A stretch of 64,000 nucleotides of DNA from NCBI RefSeq assembly GCF_021608225.1, contig NZ_JAKIJS010000001.1, forward strand, positions 1,302,001 to 1,366,000. The letters are read 5' to 3'. Source of the stretch: Pseudalkalibacillus berkeleyi. GTDB taxonomy: Bacteria; Bacillota; Bacilli; Bacillales; Fictibacillaceae. Shown one piece after another: positions 44,043 through 53,535 of the stretch (positions are counted from its first letter, which is position 1; the number at the start of each line of letters is the position of its first letter). Made by a program: the position numbers and the translations under genes. The notes below the pieces were generated by a model that saw nothing but the letters and a program-made list of their open reading frames with translations, did not search any database and was not told the DNA's origin.

Positions 44043-44074
44043 AAAAAAGAATAAGAGCCGGTTCAACAGCTCTT
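44043..44074 (-). terminator. Terminator of the DUF3892 gene
   Basis: AAGAGC (44053-44058) pairs with GCTCTT (44069-44074). On the minus strand ATTC and then TTTTTT follow. The stem touches the stop codon at 44073. Confidence 0.6.
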
Positions 44075-44300
44075 AAAAGATCGGTAATCCATCTAAGTTG
44101 TTATCTTTACGGTTATCTGGATTAGATCGGATATAGGTTTCGCCATCTTTCTCCCGGACAACGCTTACGTTCTCAATTCTTTCCTCATCTACTTCCTGTA
44201 TGGCTTCTTCATATGATAATTCTCTACCAGAGCTTGTTTGGAACATTTGAATCTTTCCATTTTCATCTTTCCTTACCGCTGAAAACTGTTCTTTCTCCAT
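44073..44300 (-). CDS. DUF3892 family protein, 75 residues
   Basis: Matches the DUF3892 pattern: FSAVRKDENGKIQMFQTSSG, then ELSYEEAIQEV, and a C-terminal YIRSNPDNRKDNNLDGLPIF. Small soluble protein common in Firmicutes; function not established. The ATG at 44300 has AAAGGAGG 8 bases upstream; the TTG two codons earlier is too close to it. Confidence 0.85.
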   Translation of the reverse strand: MEKEQFSAVRKDENGKIQMFQTSSGRELSYEEAIQEVDEERIENVSVVREKDGETYIRSNPDNRKDNNLDGLPIF

Positions 44301-44383
44301 CAACAAAACCTCCTTTACACTTCCTAGTTTTTTCGAGATTTACGTTTATATTCACCGAACAGCGTAACTTTCATAAGTGCACA

Positions 44384-44428
44384 CAAAAAAAACAGCAACT
44401 GACCGTAACAAGACGGTACAATTACTGT
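44384..44428 (-). terminator. Terminator of the VOC gene at 44438
   Basis: On the minus strand ACAGTAATTG pairs with CAGTTGCTGT (two G-U pairs), with an inner ACCGT/ACGGT stem, followed by TTTTTTT. Confidence 0.9.
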
Positions 44429-44437
44429 AAGTAGAAA

Positions 44438-44818
44438 TTATTCTTCATTTGATATTAAGGCTAGAACTGCACCAGCCGGGTCCTTGATCACACAGAAGCG
44501 GCTCGCTCCCATCATTCTTGGACCATCTAAAATCTTACCGCCCAAATTCACACACTTTTGAGCACTAGCTTCAACATTTTCAACATTTACATACATGAGC
44601 CATTGTGCAGGGATATCTGAATTTGACCCTTTAGCATGACAAATGCCTGTCACGACTTCATCATCATCTTCTGGTGATTTAATATTAAAATCATGGTAAT
44701 CGCCCATATCATGATTTTCTGCTTTCCACCCGACGACTTCAGAATAAAAGTCCTTTATTTCTTCAGCATTTTTTACAGTTAGGTCTCTCCATACAATTTC
44801 ACCTATCTTAGCTTTCAT
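44438..44818 (-). CDS. VOC family protein
   Basis: 126-residue vicinal-oxygen-chelate protein. The first module has WRDLTVKNAEEIKDFYSEVV and the second has VNVENVEASAQKCVNLGGKI; the end FCVIKDPAGAVLALI is typical. Members include glyoxalase-like and antibiotic-resistance enzymes, so the activity is open. Divergent from the LVIVD-repeat gene, with a 22-bp palindrome between them. Confidence 0.83.
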   Translation of the reverse strand: MKAKIGEIVWRDLTVKNAEEIKDFYSEVVGWKAENHDMGDYHDFNIKSPEDDDEVVTGICHAKGSNSDIPAQWLMYVNVENVEASAQKCVNLGGKILDGPRMMGASRFCVIKDPAGAVLALISNEE

Positions 44819-44902
44819 TTGCCACCTCCAGATTGATTTTTCTTTAATTAAATATTCGTAATCCTACATACATGAACCTGCTAAAATCTAATAAATAAAT
44901 TT

Positions 44903-44924
44903 AGTTCTATATGCATATAGAACT
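44903..44924. promoter_or_regulatory. 22-bp perfect palindrome between divergent genes
   Basis: The two 11-base halves AGTTCTATATG and CATATAGAACT are exact complements. It sits 85 bases before the VOC start and 53 bases before the -35 of the rightward promoter. A site for a dimeric repressor or activator is likely; no regulator gene is adjacent. Confidence 0.55.
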
Positions 44925-44976
44925 TTAATGTCATTTTTCATATTAGTTAATATGCCTTATTCACTTTTACATAAGA

Positions 44977-45005
44977 TTGTACTATTCGATGTGTTTAACT
45001 AATAT
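44977..45005 (+). promoter_or_regulatory. SigA-like promoter of the LVIVD-repeat gene
   Basis: TTGTAC (44977-44982), a 17-base spacer and TAATAT (45000-45005). The leader to the TTG start at 45069 would be about 57 bases and AT-rich. Confidence 0.5.
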
Positions 45006-45068
45006 TTGATGTAATTTTCAAATAATTGTGTTATTTTGTTGTAAATATTTTGTATTGGAGGAATTATA

Positions 45069-46439
45069 TTGAATAGGAGAATCGTCACGCGTTTATCTTT
45101 AGCTGGAATTATGAGTCTCTCTTTATACGCACCTTCCATCTCCGCTCATGACAACCTTGATGATGTTGCAATAGAGAAAGGCGCTCAAGAGGGTGAACTG
45201 ACAAACATATCGATGCTTGAAGGGAATAAAAACCTAGAAAATTGGTACGAAGCTGCTGCTGTTCAAATTAAAGAAAATGACGGAATACAGAATTCAACTG
45301 CTGATGTTTACGCACATAAAGGATTTGCGTATCTAGGTACACATACTGCTGGAGGAGGCAACGGGGGTGTTCGTGTATTTGATCTTAAAGATCCATCTAG
45401 TCCTATAGAAATTTCAAAGTTTGCTGATGATATTCCTGGTACTTGGCAGGAAAAAGTTATTGTCAAAACCGTAAATACACCCTATTTCAAAGGTGACCTT
45501 GCTGTCGTAAGCGTTCAACAGCTTGATCGTGGTAACGCTCTCTCAAAGGGTGGTTTCCTTTTGTATGATGTGAACGACCCGTATAATCCAAAAAAATTGG
45601 GATTTTGGGAATTAGATAAACGGGTCAGAGGTACACACGAATTGTATTTAACTGTCCAAGGGAATAAGCCAGTTGTCCTCACAGCGAATCCATACGCAGA
45701 TTATTATACTCATGGAGAACAAAAAGACTTTGCATTAGTGGATGTCACAAATCCAGCCAATCCACAAACCATATATGAGTTTGATCCTAGAATGCTAAAT
45801 GAAGTGCCGGAGGATTTCAACGGTTATCATTGGAATTCTCCTGACGGAAAAACTCGACCTGTTTTCAACCATAGTACGATGACAGATAATACCGGGAAAA
45901 CAGCATTTCTCTCATTTTGGGATTTAGGAACGATCATGCTGGATATTTCAAACCCTTATGATGTCGAATATTTAGGGAGAACTGATTTCGCACCAGATGT
46001 TCAAGGTGCTGCTCACTCATCAGCGTTAGCAAAGGGTGGAACGGTTCTGATTGAAACGCGTGAAGTATACCATCCAACTCGAGAGGGGTACGAAAGATCG
46101 TATGGCTATACACGCATTTTTGATATTAAGGATAGAACAAATCCTAAACTACTAAGTACATTCAAAACGGATTTAGTAGACCATGTTGAAGATGGTGTTA
46201 CTTTTGCAAATACGGTACATGATCCTAAAGTACGTGGTAATACATTATACCTTTCACATTATGCTGGTGGAGTGAGAGCGGTAGATATTACTGACCCATC
46301 AAATCCAGAACAGATTGGGAAATATGTGCCTGAACAAGCATTCTTCTGGGGTGTTTTCATTGACCAGAATTATATTCTTGCATCAGATATGGGGCAAGGT
46401 CTTAAAGTATTACTCAAAAATAATAGTAAAAACAAATAA
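45069..46439 (+). CDS. Exported LVIVD-repeat (beta-propeller-like) protein
   Basis: 456 residues with a signal peptide (about 1-26, ending SISA). The mature part has repeated blades of the LVIVD kind: GVRVFDLKDPSSPIEISKF, GFLLYDVNDPYNPKKLGFW, FALVDVTNPANPQTIYEF, TIMLDISNPYDVEYLGR, and VRAVDITDPSNPEQIGKY. No anchor is visible, so it is probably secreted. A hydrolase or binding role is possible, but none is shown by motifs. TTG 45069 has GGAGG 7 bases upstream. Confidence 0.82.
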   Translation: MNRRIVTRLSLAGIMSLSLYAPSISAHDNLDDVAIEKGAQEGELTNISMLEGNKNLENWYEAAAVQIKENDGIQNSTADVYAHKGFAYLGTHTAGGGNGGVRVFDLKDPSSPIEISKFADDIPGTWQEKVIVKTVNTPYFKGDLAVVSVQQLDRGNALSKGGFLLYDVNDPYNPKKLGFWELDKRVRGTHELYLTVQGNKPVVLTANPYADYYTHGEQKDFALVDVTNPANPQTIYEFDPRMLNEVPEDFNGYHWNSPDGKTRPVFNHSTMTDNTGKTAFLSFWDLGTIMLDISNPYDVEYLGRTDFAPDVQGAAHSSALAKGGTVLIETREVYHPTREGYERSYGYTRIFDIKDRTNPKLLSTFKTDLVDHVEDGVTFANTVHDPKVRGNTLYLSHYAGGVRAVDITDPSNPEQIGKYVPEQAFFWGVFIDQNYILASDMGQGLKVLLKNNSKNK

Positions 46440-46455
46440 TCATGCTTGAATCTGG

Positions 46456-46497
46456 AAAAGCGGCCTCTTCCTCTGAAGGAGTAAAGAGACCGCTTTT
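46456..46497. terminator. Bidirectional terminator between the LVIVD gene and its minus-strand neighbour
   Basis: AAAAGCGG-C-CTCTT and AAGAG-A-CCGCTTTT form a long stem with one mismatch and T runs at both ends. Confidence 0.85.
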
Positions 46498-46498
46498 A

Positions 46499-46795
46499 TT
46501 AACGTGAGAATAAGAATTCATATTGCACCAGTACTGTAATAATCGTTGTGATGATAAATGGGAAACCGAATGCCGCAATGGTTAAACCGATCTTACGGTT
46601 CCACCTTTCTTCGTTGGGGTCGAGGTCTTGTATGTATTGTGACCGTTTCACGAACGAGCCTAAAAAAACACCTGATAAACCGAATGTTGCAGCACTAATA
46701 ATTGCAATTACTTTTAAAAAAAGTAAAGGATCGAATAACCCGAGTACTGCAAGAATCACAAGTATAACTATTCCACTCAATAAAGATATCTTCAA
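46499..46795 (-). CDS. Small membrane protein, DUF5316-like
   Basis: 98 residues with three hydrophobic segments (about 3-22, 27-50 and 73-95) separated by a charged KRSQYIQDLDPNEERWNRK loop. It resembles DUF5316 proteins, an uncharacterised Bacillaceae family; the match is from memory. It follows the HAD gene by 12 bases in the same direction and may be cotranscribed. Confidence 0.6.
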   Translation of the reverse strand: MKISLLSGIVILVILAVLGLFDPLLFLKVIAIISAATFGLSGVFLGSFVKRSQYIQDLDPNEERWNRKIGLTIAAFGFPFIITTIITVLVQYEFLFSR

Positions 46796-46807
46796 AGAAA
46801 CATCCTT

Positions 46808-47344
46808 TCAACTTTCGTGTAATATCCAATGGATCGCTTCATTCAAGTCATGAGCAATGAAATCTGTTGTTACCTGATTCCAACGTCCAAAATACTCCTT
46901 ATTGTGAAATTTTCGAAGAGATTCCTTCCCTGAACCAGTCTGGACAAGTATCTTAAATGATCCCGCTTCCTCAGCGGCCAACATATCCGTCCATCGATCA
47001 CCAATGACGATACACTTTGAAAGATCTAAATTGTATTTGTTTGAAGCTTCAAGTAACATACCGGTTCTGGGCTTTCTACACGCACATTTTTTTCCTGGAT
47101 CATGAGGACAAATATAAACGTCATCAAATCCGAACTCTTTTAGTTCTTCATCGAACTCTTCTTTTGTTGCCAATCCATTAGATATACCAGGTTGGTTTGT
47201 AAATGATAGAATCTTTATTCCATTGTCTTTCAATTGTTTGAGTGAATGTTGAACATTAGGATAAAGCTTAAAATCACCTGGATAAACGATCTCATTACCG
47301 CCACCTAATGTACCATCTCTATCTATGAATACAGCTTGTACCAT
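46808..47344 (-). CDS. HAD-IIIA hydrolase (GmhB/histidinol-phosphatase type)
   Basis: 178-residue haloacid-dehalogenase-type phosphatase. Motif I is FIDRDGTLGG with nucleophile Asp, motif II is SFTNQPG, and motif IV is IGDRWTDMLAA. A Cys-His cluster CPHDPGKKCACRKP is the structural zinc loop of GmhB-like phosphatases. Substrate open (heptose bisphosphate or another sugar phosphate). The ATG at 47344 has GGAGGA 6 bases upstream. Confidence 0.85.
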   Translation of the reverse strand: MVQAVFIDRDGTLGGGNEIVYPGDFKLYPNVQHSLKQLKDNGIKILSFTNQPGISNGLATKEEFDEELKEFGFDDVYICPHDPGKKCACRKPRTGMLLEASNKYNLDLSKCIVIGDRWTDMLAAEEAGSFKILVQTGSGKESLRKFHNKEYFGRWNQVTTDFIAHDLNEAIHWILHES

Positions 47345-47367
47345 CAATTGTCCTCCATTATTCTCAT

Positions 47368-48249
47368 TCAGTAATGGTCGTGTAAAAAACGTTTAATTTT
47401 TTCATTGATTTCAACTAGATTTTCCTCAGATGGATAATGTCCCATCTCCATTGATGTAAATGCTATCAAATTATTAATGATATCCTCCGATTTCACTTTC
47501 AATTTGTGTTCCGGGAAAAACAGATCTGATTTACCTGAAATGATGAATGTGGGAGCATTGTAACTAGTTAGCTCACTTTTTTCAGTTAATTTAGGCATCT
47601 CTTGTTCAAGTTTAATGTGCTTGAAAATATCACCTATGATAGTTCTGTCACGATTTTTCATTGTGTTGGCAGACATCCTGTCAGTAATCCTTTTAAGATG
47701 CTTTTCTGCTGTATTCATACGAAATAACATTAAAGGAATAAGAACCTTCTTTACCATTTCAAACTTAGAGCCCAGACTGATTCCTGCAGGAGATACTAAT
47801 ACTGCACATTTGATTTTTTCTGGCATATACGAAGCAACTCTCAATATGATTCCAGCTCCGTACGATGGTCCCACAAAGGCAGATTGTTTAATATGAAAAT
47901 GTTCCATAATATCAGATATCCAAATCGCAAACGATTCATCTGTTGCTGAAATGCGTCGCTCATCACTGTAACCTGGATGACCAATGGTATCTGGAGCATA
48001 GATTCGATAGGTATCCATTAAAGGTGTGAACCATGATAATGTCATGGGATTGATACAATTCCCACCCTGCAATATAATAAGCGGCTTACCGTCGATCGGT
48101 CCTGTGATTAACACATTTGTTCTTCCGTATGATGTATCAACATATTCTTTATGAATTTCATAAGGGAACAAGCTTAAATATTTGTCATAATGGTTAGTTA
48201 TTATTTTTCTACCCATTTCATTTTTATAAATAGAACCGGATTTACTCAT
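47368..48249 (-). CDS. Alpha/beta hydrolase
   Basis: 293 residues from ATG 48249 (GGGAGGG 5 bases upstream). The oxyanion region ILQGGNCINP, the nucleophile elbow AFVGPSYGAGI with the Ser, and a late acid (SGKSDLFFP) and His (EMGHYPSEEN) complete the triad. No signal peptide. It is likely an esterase or similar; substrate unknown. Twenty-odd bases separate it from the HAD gene downstream, so these genes form a minus-strand run. Confidence 0.82.
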   Translation of the reverse strand: MSKSGSIYKNEMGRKIITNHYDKYLSLFPYEIHKEYVDTSYGRTNVLITGPIDGKPLIILQGGNCINPMTLSWFTPLMDTYRIYAPDTIGHPGYSDERRISATDESFAIWISDIMEHFHIKQSAFVGPSYGAGIILRVASYMPEKIKCAVLVSPAGISLGSKFEMVKKVLIPLMLFRMNTAEKHLKRITDRMSANTMKNRDRTIIGDIFKHIKLEQEMPKLTEKSELTSYNAPTFIISGKSDLFFPEHKLKVKSEDIINNLIAFTSMEMGHYPSEENLVEINEKIKRFLHDHY

Positions 48250-48333
48250 TAATACCCTCCCATCCATTAAATCGTTACCTAATACTAGATTAACAAATAA
48301 ATACAAAAAGGAGGGGATTTAATTAATATTGAA

Positions 48334-48368
48334 AATCAAAAACCTGTCTTGTGAAAATGGACAGGTTT
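48334..48368 (-). terminator. Terminator of the Tyr/His-rich small gene
   Basis: AAACCTGTC (48340-48348) pairs with GACAGGTTT (48360-48368). On the minus strand TTTTTGATTTTC follows. Confidence 0.85.
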
Positions 48369-48384
48369 ATTGTTTCTTTAATGT

Positions 48385-48657
48385 TTAGTATGCATATAAA
48401 TAACTAGGACTTGCGTGTGGAAAGTAGGGTTGTTTACATTTGTGACAATAACCATGCCATGGTCTTGGTGCAGGTCTTTGCATGGGTCTACTAAATGCAT
48501 ATTGATATTGGGGCATAAAGTGGCTAGGCGAGTAAACAGGTCCAGACAATTTCTTCTTATCAGGATGTGATGGATATTTGTAATTCATCTGATGTAATTG
48601 TTCAACTTTCTTATAATAATCGTCTAAATTCTCATGAAGATTGTATTGTTCGAGCAT
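48385..48657 (-). CDS. Small Tyr/His/Pro-rich hypothetical protein, 90 residues
   Basis: The ATG at 48657 has GGGAGGG 10 bases upstream. The N-terminal third is helical (NLHENLDDYYKKVEQLHQMN). The rest is rich in Tyr, Pro and His, with a CHKC pair near the end. Such composition is common in spore coat proteins, but I do not recognise a family. Confidence 0.6.
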   Translation of the reverse strand: MLEQYNLHENLDDYYKKVEQLHQMNYKYPSHPDKKKLSGPVYSPSHFMPQYQYAFSRPMQRPAPRPWHGYCHKCKQPYFPHASPSYLYAY

Positions 48658-48765
48658 GCAACGTTGTCCCTCCCTCATTGTAGATGGGTTCCTACTATAT
48701 ATATTCGAAGGTACAAGTTTCGAGCTTATCCCATCTACATTTAGGTGTCTGAAAATTTGGGTAAG

Positions 48766-48809
48766 AAAAAAGCTGAGCTCATAAGAATAAAGATCCTTCG
48801 AGTCAGCTT
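48766..48809 (-). terminator. Terminator of parEC
   Basis: On the minus strand AAGCTGACTC pairs with GAGCTCAGCTT with one bulged base, followed by TTTTTT. Confidence 0.8.
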
Positions 48810-48821
48810 GGTTATCTGTTG

Positions 48822-51257
48822 TTATTCGTTCTCTTCCTTCTTTGTGGTCCAGACGCTAGTGACTTGTCCTGCCTGAGTTTCATCAATCATAAAGGAACCG
48901 TTACTATACCGGTCTGCCGGTCTTAATTGAGAGGGATCGATCATTTCTTCTAATCCCTTTTCAGACTGTATCTTTACGATTTCATTTTCTTTCACGTGCA
49001 CGACCTTTACAATTCTATGCGGATTCGATTTCAATTCTCTTAACATGACGACACCCCTTTTAGCACGAGATGTTTTTTCAAATTCATTTTCGAGACGCAT
49101 TTTCTTAACCGCTCCTCGATTAGTTATGAGAACCATTTGCGCCTTCACTTCTTTTTCTTTAACAAATCCACTGACGACGTAATCTCCATCTTTCAAGTTG
49201 ATGGCTTTCACCCCTGCAGCTCTTTGTCCTACAACACTGATTTCTTCTTCTTCATACCAAAGACCGTAACCATTTCGGGTAGCGATAAATACATCTTTCT
49301 GACAATCCGTGATATAAACATCAACAAGTTCGTCATCCTTCTTCAGCTTTAATGCCATAAGCGGTTTGGAATATCGCTGTGCTTTGTAATTCTCGAGCTC
49401 TGTACGTTTAACCATACCATTCTTAGTGAAGAATACGATAAATTCGTTCGTTTTAAATTCATCTATGACCATTGAATCTACGATAAATTCATCACGATCG
49501 ATGGAAACGATATTCGTTACGTGTTGACCAGCATCTTTCCATCGGATATCTGGCAACTCATGGACAGGGATATGAAGATAATTCCCTTTATTTGTGAAGA
49601 CGAGTAACGTATTGGTCGTATTGGCTTGGAATGTTCTCAGCACCCGGTCTGTTTCCTTCATCCCTGGTGGTTCACCATTAGATGCGGCATAAGACCTTGG
49701 ACTAGTTCGTTTCACATAACCTTCCTTCGTAACAGATACGACAACATCTTCTGAAGGTATCATGACTTCAAGGTTAATTTTTATTTCAGATATCTCAGCT
49801 TCGATCACAGAACGGCGATCATCTGCATACGTCTTTTTTACACGAGCCAATTCTTTTTTAATGACCGAAAATAATTTACGGTCACTGTTTAGAATAGATA
49901 GTAGCTCCTGAATACTCTTCTCTAATTCTTCGGATTCTTTTTGTAATGAATGTACATCTGTATTCGTTAAACGATAAAGTTGTAGCGTAACGATGGCTTC
50001 TGCTTGAGGCTCGGTAAAATCAAACTGTTGTATTAAGTTTTGCTTTGCATCCTTCTTATCTTTCGATGAGCGTATTGTTGCGATCACTTCATCAAGTACG
50101 GATATTGCTTTAATTAAACCTTCAACGACATGCTGACGATCTTGAGCTTTCTTCAGCTCGTATTTGGAGCGGTTTGTTACCACTTCTCTTTGGTGTTGAA
50201 CGTATGCATCTATTAAAGATTTCAATCCCATTAATTGAGGCGTTCGGTTATGAATCGCTACCATATTAAAGTTGTAGGAAATCTGTAAGTCCGTATTCTT
50301 AAATAAGAAGTTTAATACACCCTCAGAATCTGCCTCTTTCTTGAGTTCTATGACGACTCTAAGGCCAGTACGGTCTGTCTCATCGCGCACTTCCGAGATT
50401 CCATCGACCTTTTTATCAATTCGTAGCTCGTCCATACGTTTTACTAGGTTCGCTTTGTTCACTTCATATGGAATTTCAGTAATGACGATTTGTTGTCTGC
50501 CACCACGGAGTTCTTCAATATCCGTCTTTGCACGTACAACAATTTTTCCCTTACCAGTTTGGTAAGCTTGTTTAATGCCTTCTAATCCTTGGATAATTCC
50601 ACCTGTTGGGAAGTCAGGACCTTTAATCACGGTCATTAATTCATCAACTGAGCACTCAGGATGATCGATTTGCATCGTAACTGCATCAATTACCTCTCCT
50701 AAGTGGTGAGGAGGGATTTCAGTCGCATATCCAGCTGAAATTCCTGTTGAACCATTCACTAATAGTCCAGGGAAAAGTGCTGGTAGGACGACAGGCTCTT
50801 CTTGGGTATCATCAAAGTTCGGTGTGAAATCGACCGTATTTTTATCAATATCCTTCAAAAGCTCTGAAGCAATGGGAGAGAGCCTTGCTTCTGTATAACG
50901 CATTGCAGCAGGTGGATCTCCATCAACGCTCCCATTATTTCCATGCATTTCTACCAATACATTACGCACTTTCCAGTCTTGACTTAGCCTAACCATCGCA
51001 TCATATACGGATGTATCCCCGTGTGGGTGATAATTACCGATTACATTACCAACGGTTTTGGCAGACTTTCGAAATGGTTTATCAGCTACGTTTCCTTCAT
51101 GATGCATTGCATAAAGGATTCTCCGTTGTACTGGCTTTAAGCCATCGCGTGCATCAGGTAAAGCACGTTCTTGAATAATATATTTACTATACCGGCCGAA
51201 ACGATCACCGATAATATCTTCTAATGGTAAATCTAAATATTTCTCTGCATTCGCCAA
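48822..51257 (-). CDS. parC: DNA topoisomerase IV subunit A
   Basis: 811 residues, the breakage-rejoining subunit of the enzyme that decatenates daughter chromosomes. The catalytic Tyr121 is in [11 protein letters not shown]. The quinolone-determining region reads [20 protein letters not shown], with Thr82 and Asp86 where S. aureus GrlA has Ser80 and Glu84. The C-terminal half forms the DNA-wrapping beta-pinwheel. The start is TTG 51257 with GGAGGA about 8 bases upstream, three bases after parE. Length, lack of a GyrA-box and the parE neighbour separate it from GyrA. Confidence 0.96.
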   Translation of the reverse strand: MANAEKYLDLPLEDIIGDRFGRYSKYIIQERALPDARDGLKPVQRRILYAMHHEGNVADKPFRKSAKTVGNVIGNYHPHGDTSVYDAMVRLSQDWKVRNVLVEMHGNNGSVDGDPPAAMRYTEARLSPIASELLKDIDKNTVDFTPNFDDTQEEPVVLPALFPGLLVNGSTGISAGYATEIPPHHLGEVIDAVTMQIDHPECSVDELMTVIKGPDFPTGGIIQGLEGIKQAYQTGKGKIVVRAKTDIEELRGGRQQIVITEIPYEVNKANLVKRMDELRIDKKVDGISEVRDETDRTGLRVVIELKKEADSEGVLNFLFKNTDLQISYNFNMVAIHNRTPQLMGLKSLIDAYVQHQREVVTNRSKYELKKAQDRQHVVEGLIKAISVLDEVIATIRSSKDKKDAKQNLIQQFDFTEPQAEAIVTLQLYRLTNTDVHSLQKESEELEKSIQELLSILNSDRKLFSVIKKELARVKKTYADDRRSVIEAEISEIKINLEVMIPSEDVVVSVTKEGYVKRTSPRSYAASNGEPPGMKETDRVLRTFQANTTNTLLVFTNKGNYLHIPVHELPDIRWKDAGQHVTNIVSIDRDEFIVDSMVIDEFKTNEFIVFFTKNGMVKRTELENYKAQRYSKPLMALKLKKDDELVDVYITDCQKDVFIATRNGYGLWYEEEEISVVGQRAAGVKAINLKDGDYVVSGFVKEKEVKAQMVLITNRGAVKKMRLENEFEKTSRAKRGVVMLRELKSNPHRIVKVVHVKENEIVKIQSEKGLEEMIDPSQLRPADRYSNGSFMIDETQAGQVTSVWTTKKEENE

Positions 51258-51260
51258 AGC

Positions 51261-53234
51261 TTATTCCTCCTCAACTACAGCCAAGTTCTCGTTTTCTAAG
51301 ATGTTTGTTTCTTCGTCTAATCCGAAAGCAACATTCGATTCAATCCATTTACGTCTAGGTTCAACTTTATCACCCATGAGGACAGATACCCGACGTTCAG
51401 CCCTTGCAATATCTTCTATCTTTACTCGAATTAACGTTCGGGTTTCGGGATTCATAGTTGTCTCCCACAACTGGTCAGCGTTCATCTCACCAAGACCTTT
51501 ATAGCGCTGAATCGTATATCCTTTTCCTACTTTTTTCATGGCTTGTTTGAGGCCTTCTTCATCCCAAGCGTATTCAATAACTTCTTTCTTTCCTTTGCCT
51601 TTACTTATTTTATATAGCGGTGGTAAGGCAATATACACTTTCCCAGCTTCAATCATCGGTTTCATGTAACGGTAAAAGAAAGTAAGTAATAGGACTTGAA
51701 TGTGTGATCCATCCGTATCAGCATCCGTCATAATGACCACTTTGTCGTAATTCGCATCTTTTATTGTAAAGTCAGCACCTACACCAGCACCTATCGCATT
51801 GATCACTGTTCTAATTTCTTCGTTTTTAAAAATATCTGCAAGCTTCGCCTTCTCCGTATTGATTACTTTTCCTCGAAGCGGAAGAATTGCTTGGAACTTC
51901 CTGTCTCGACCCTGCTTTGCAGATCCACCCGCTGAGTCACCCTCTACAAGGTATAATTCATTTTTACTAGGATTACGAGAAGATGCTGGTGTCAATTTAC
52001 CACTCAACATTGAATCTTTCCTGTTCTTCTTTTTGCCATTTCGCGCATCCTCACGTGCTTTACGTGCAGCTTCACGCGCTTGTGCAGCCTTAACGGACTT
52101 TCGAATAAGCATTTCACTTACTTTTGGATTTTCCTCTAAGAAGTAATTGAGTTGCTCTGATACGACAGCATCAACAGAAGAGCGCGCATCGCTAGTCCCT
52201 AATTTACTTTTCGTCTGTCCTTCAAACTGGAGCTTTTCTTCTGGAATTCTTACTGAAACGATCGCAGTTAGACCTTCGCGGATGTCCGATCCGTCTAAGT
52301 TCTTCTCTTTTTCTTTAAGCAGTCCAGTCTTTCGAGCATACTCATTAAAGATACGTGTCATGGCAGTCTTTGATCCTGACTCATGTGTACCGCCATCCTT
52401 GGTTCGGACATTGTTCACAAATGACAGCATATTTTCCGAATAACCATCGTTGAATTGGAAAGCAAACTCTACTTCAATGGCATTTTGAAAACCTTGAAAT
52501 GAAACCACTTGATGCAAGGTGTCCTTTTCTTCGTTTAAATAATCAACAAATGCCTCGATACCTGTATCAAATTGAAAAACGACCGTTTCGTTATCATTCT
52601 TCCGTAGATCAGATAATTCGATTTTCATTCCTTTTAGTAGAAAAGCAGCTTCTCGGAGTCGCTCGCTTAACGTTTCATAATTGTAATTAGTCGTTGAAAA
52701 AATGGTTGGGTCAGGTTTGAAGTGGATGATTGTACCTGTTTTTCTCGTAGAACCAATCTTTTCTAACGTCGTTGCAGGCTTTCCTCCATTTTCAAAACGT
52801 TGTTTATATGTGACACCATCACGATGAATGGTTACTTCAAGCCATTCTGACAATGCGTTTACAACGGATGCACCTACACCGTGAAGTCCACCACTTGTTT
52901 TGTAACCACCTTGACCAAACTTTCCACCTGCGTGGAGCACAGTCAAAATGACTTCTGGAGTTGGTTTGCCTGTTTTATGCATACCAGTCGGCATACCTCT
53001 TCCTTCATCTGTTACGCTAATGCTATTATCATTATGTATTTTCACATTGATGGCATTACCGAATCCTGCTAATGCTTCATCAACTGCGTTATCAACAATT
53101 TCATATACAAGATGGTGTAGACCGCGGCTGTCTGTACTCCCAATATACATACCAGGTCGTTTACGGACAGCTTCAAGACCTTCCAACACCTGTATGGCAT
53201 CATCATTATATGTAAGGTGTTCTTTAGTAGCCAT
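51261..53234 (-). CDS. parE: DNA topoisomerase IV subunit B
   Basis: 657 residues, the ATPase subunit partner of ParC. GHKL ATP site: YEIVDNAVDEALAG, then TDEGRGMPTG and the KTSGGLHGVGASVVNALS lid. TOPRIM domain: YLVEGDSAGGSA and the metal-binding MTDADTDGSHI. The ATG at 53234 has AAAGGGG 10 bases upstream; an in-frame start at 53270 lacks a site. Three bases separate it from parC. A promoter with an embedded LexA-like box lies 48-76 bases upstream. Confidence 0.96.
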   Translation of the reverse strand: MATKEHLTYNDDAIQVLEGLEAVRKRPGMYIGSTDSRGLHHLVYEIVDNAVDEALAGFGNAINVKIHNDNSISVTDEGRGMPTGMHKTGKPTPEVILTVLHAGGKFGQGGYKTSGGLHGVGASVVNALSEWLEVTIHRDGVTYKQRFENGGKPATTLEKIGSTRKTGTIIHFKPDPTIFSTTNYNYETLSERLREAAFLLKGMKIELSDLRKNDNETVVFQFDTGIEAFVDYLNEEKDTLHQVVSFQGFQNAIEVEFAFQFNDGYSENMLSFVNNVRTKDGGTHESGSKTAMTRIFNEYARKTGLLKEKEKNLDGSDIREGLTAIVSVRIPEEKLQFEGQTKSKLGTSDARSSVDAVVSEQLNYFLEENPKVSEMLIRKSVKAAQAREAARKAREDARNGKKKNRKDSMLSGKLTPASSRNPSKNELYLVEGDSAGGSAKQGRDRKFQAILPLRGKVINTEKAKLADIFKNEEIRTVINAIGAGVGADFTIKDANYDKVVIMTDADTDGSHIQVLLLTFFYRYMKPMIEAGKVYIALPPLYKISKGKGKKEVIEYAWDEEGLKQAMKKVGKGYTIQRYKGLGEMNADQLWETTMNPETRTLIRVKIEDIARAERRVSVLMGDKVEPRRKWIESNVAFGLDEETNILENENLAVVEEE

Positions 53235-53281
53235 AACCCTCGTGCCCCTTTCAAAACTCAAACAAATCATTTTTTATTTGT

Positions 53282-53310
53282 ATCGTACCAGAACATTTGT
53301 TCACATACAA
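53282..53310 (-). promoter_or_regulatory. parEC promoter containing a LexA-like box
   Basis: On the minus strand: TTGTAT (53310-53305), a 17-base spacer and TACGAT (53287-53282). The spacer contains TGAACAAATGTTCT (53303-53290), with the exact GAAC-N4-GTTC core of the Bacillus LexA/DinR box CGAACRNRYGTTYC. As I recall, parE-parC belongs to the SOS regulon of B. subtilis. Confidence 0.65.
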
Positions 53311-53502
53311 CGTAAATATCTGTCATGTTGTACACCTATTCTATCGGTTGTACGTACATTTATCTTTATTTCCGCCCACAATAACCCATTATATCATACG
53401 GTTTTTTACGCTCTATCTTTATATTATCATTCGTTTTGCCCAATTGAGTGGTTTTCATTCAAAATCTTGATCTTTAAAGCAATTTTGTGAGCAAAATATA
53501 AA

Positions 53503-53528
53503 TGAACCACCCTTATCCGAGTGGTTCA
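53503..53528 (-). terminator. Terminator of the CoA-binding protein gene
   Basis: TGAACCAC (53503-53510) pairs with GTGGTTCA (53521-53528). On the minus strand TTTATATTTT follows. It lies 8 bases past the stop. Confidence 0.8.
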
Positions 53529-53535
53529 CATTACT

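Noticed and set aside
48304-48388. 19-codon plus-strand frame behind AAAAAGGAGGGG
   Set aside because: The TTG start is 13 bases from the site, and the frame overlaps a terminator of the opposite gene.
48822-51257. Quinolone-resistance mutation in ParC
   Set aside because: Thr82 and Asp86 differ from S. aureus Ser80/Glu84 but are conservative and may be the natural state of this lineage.
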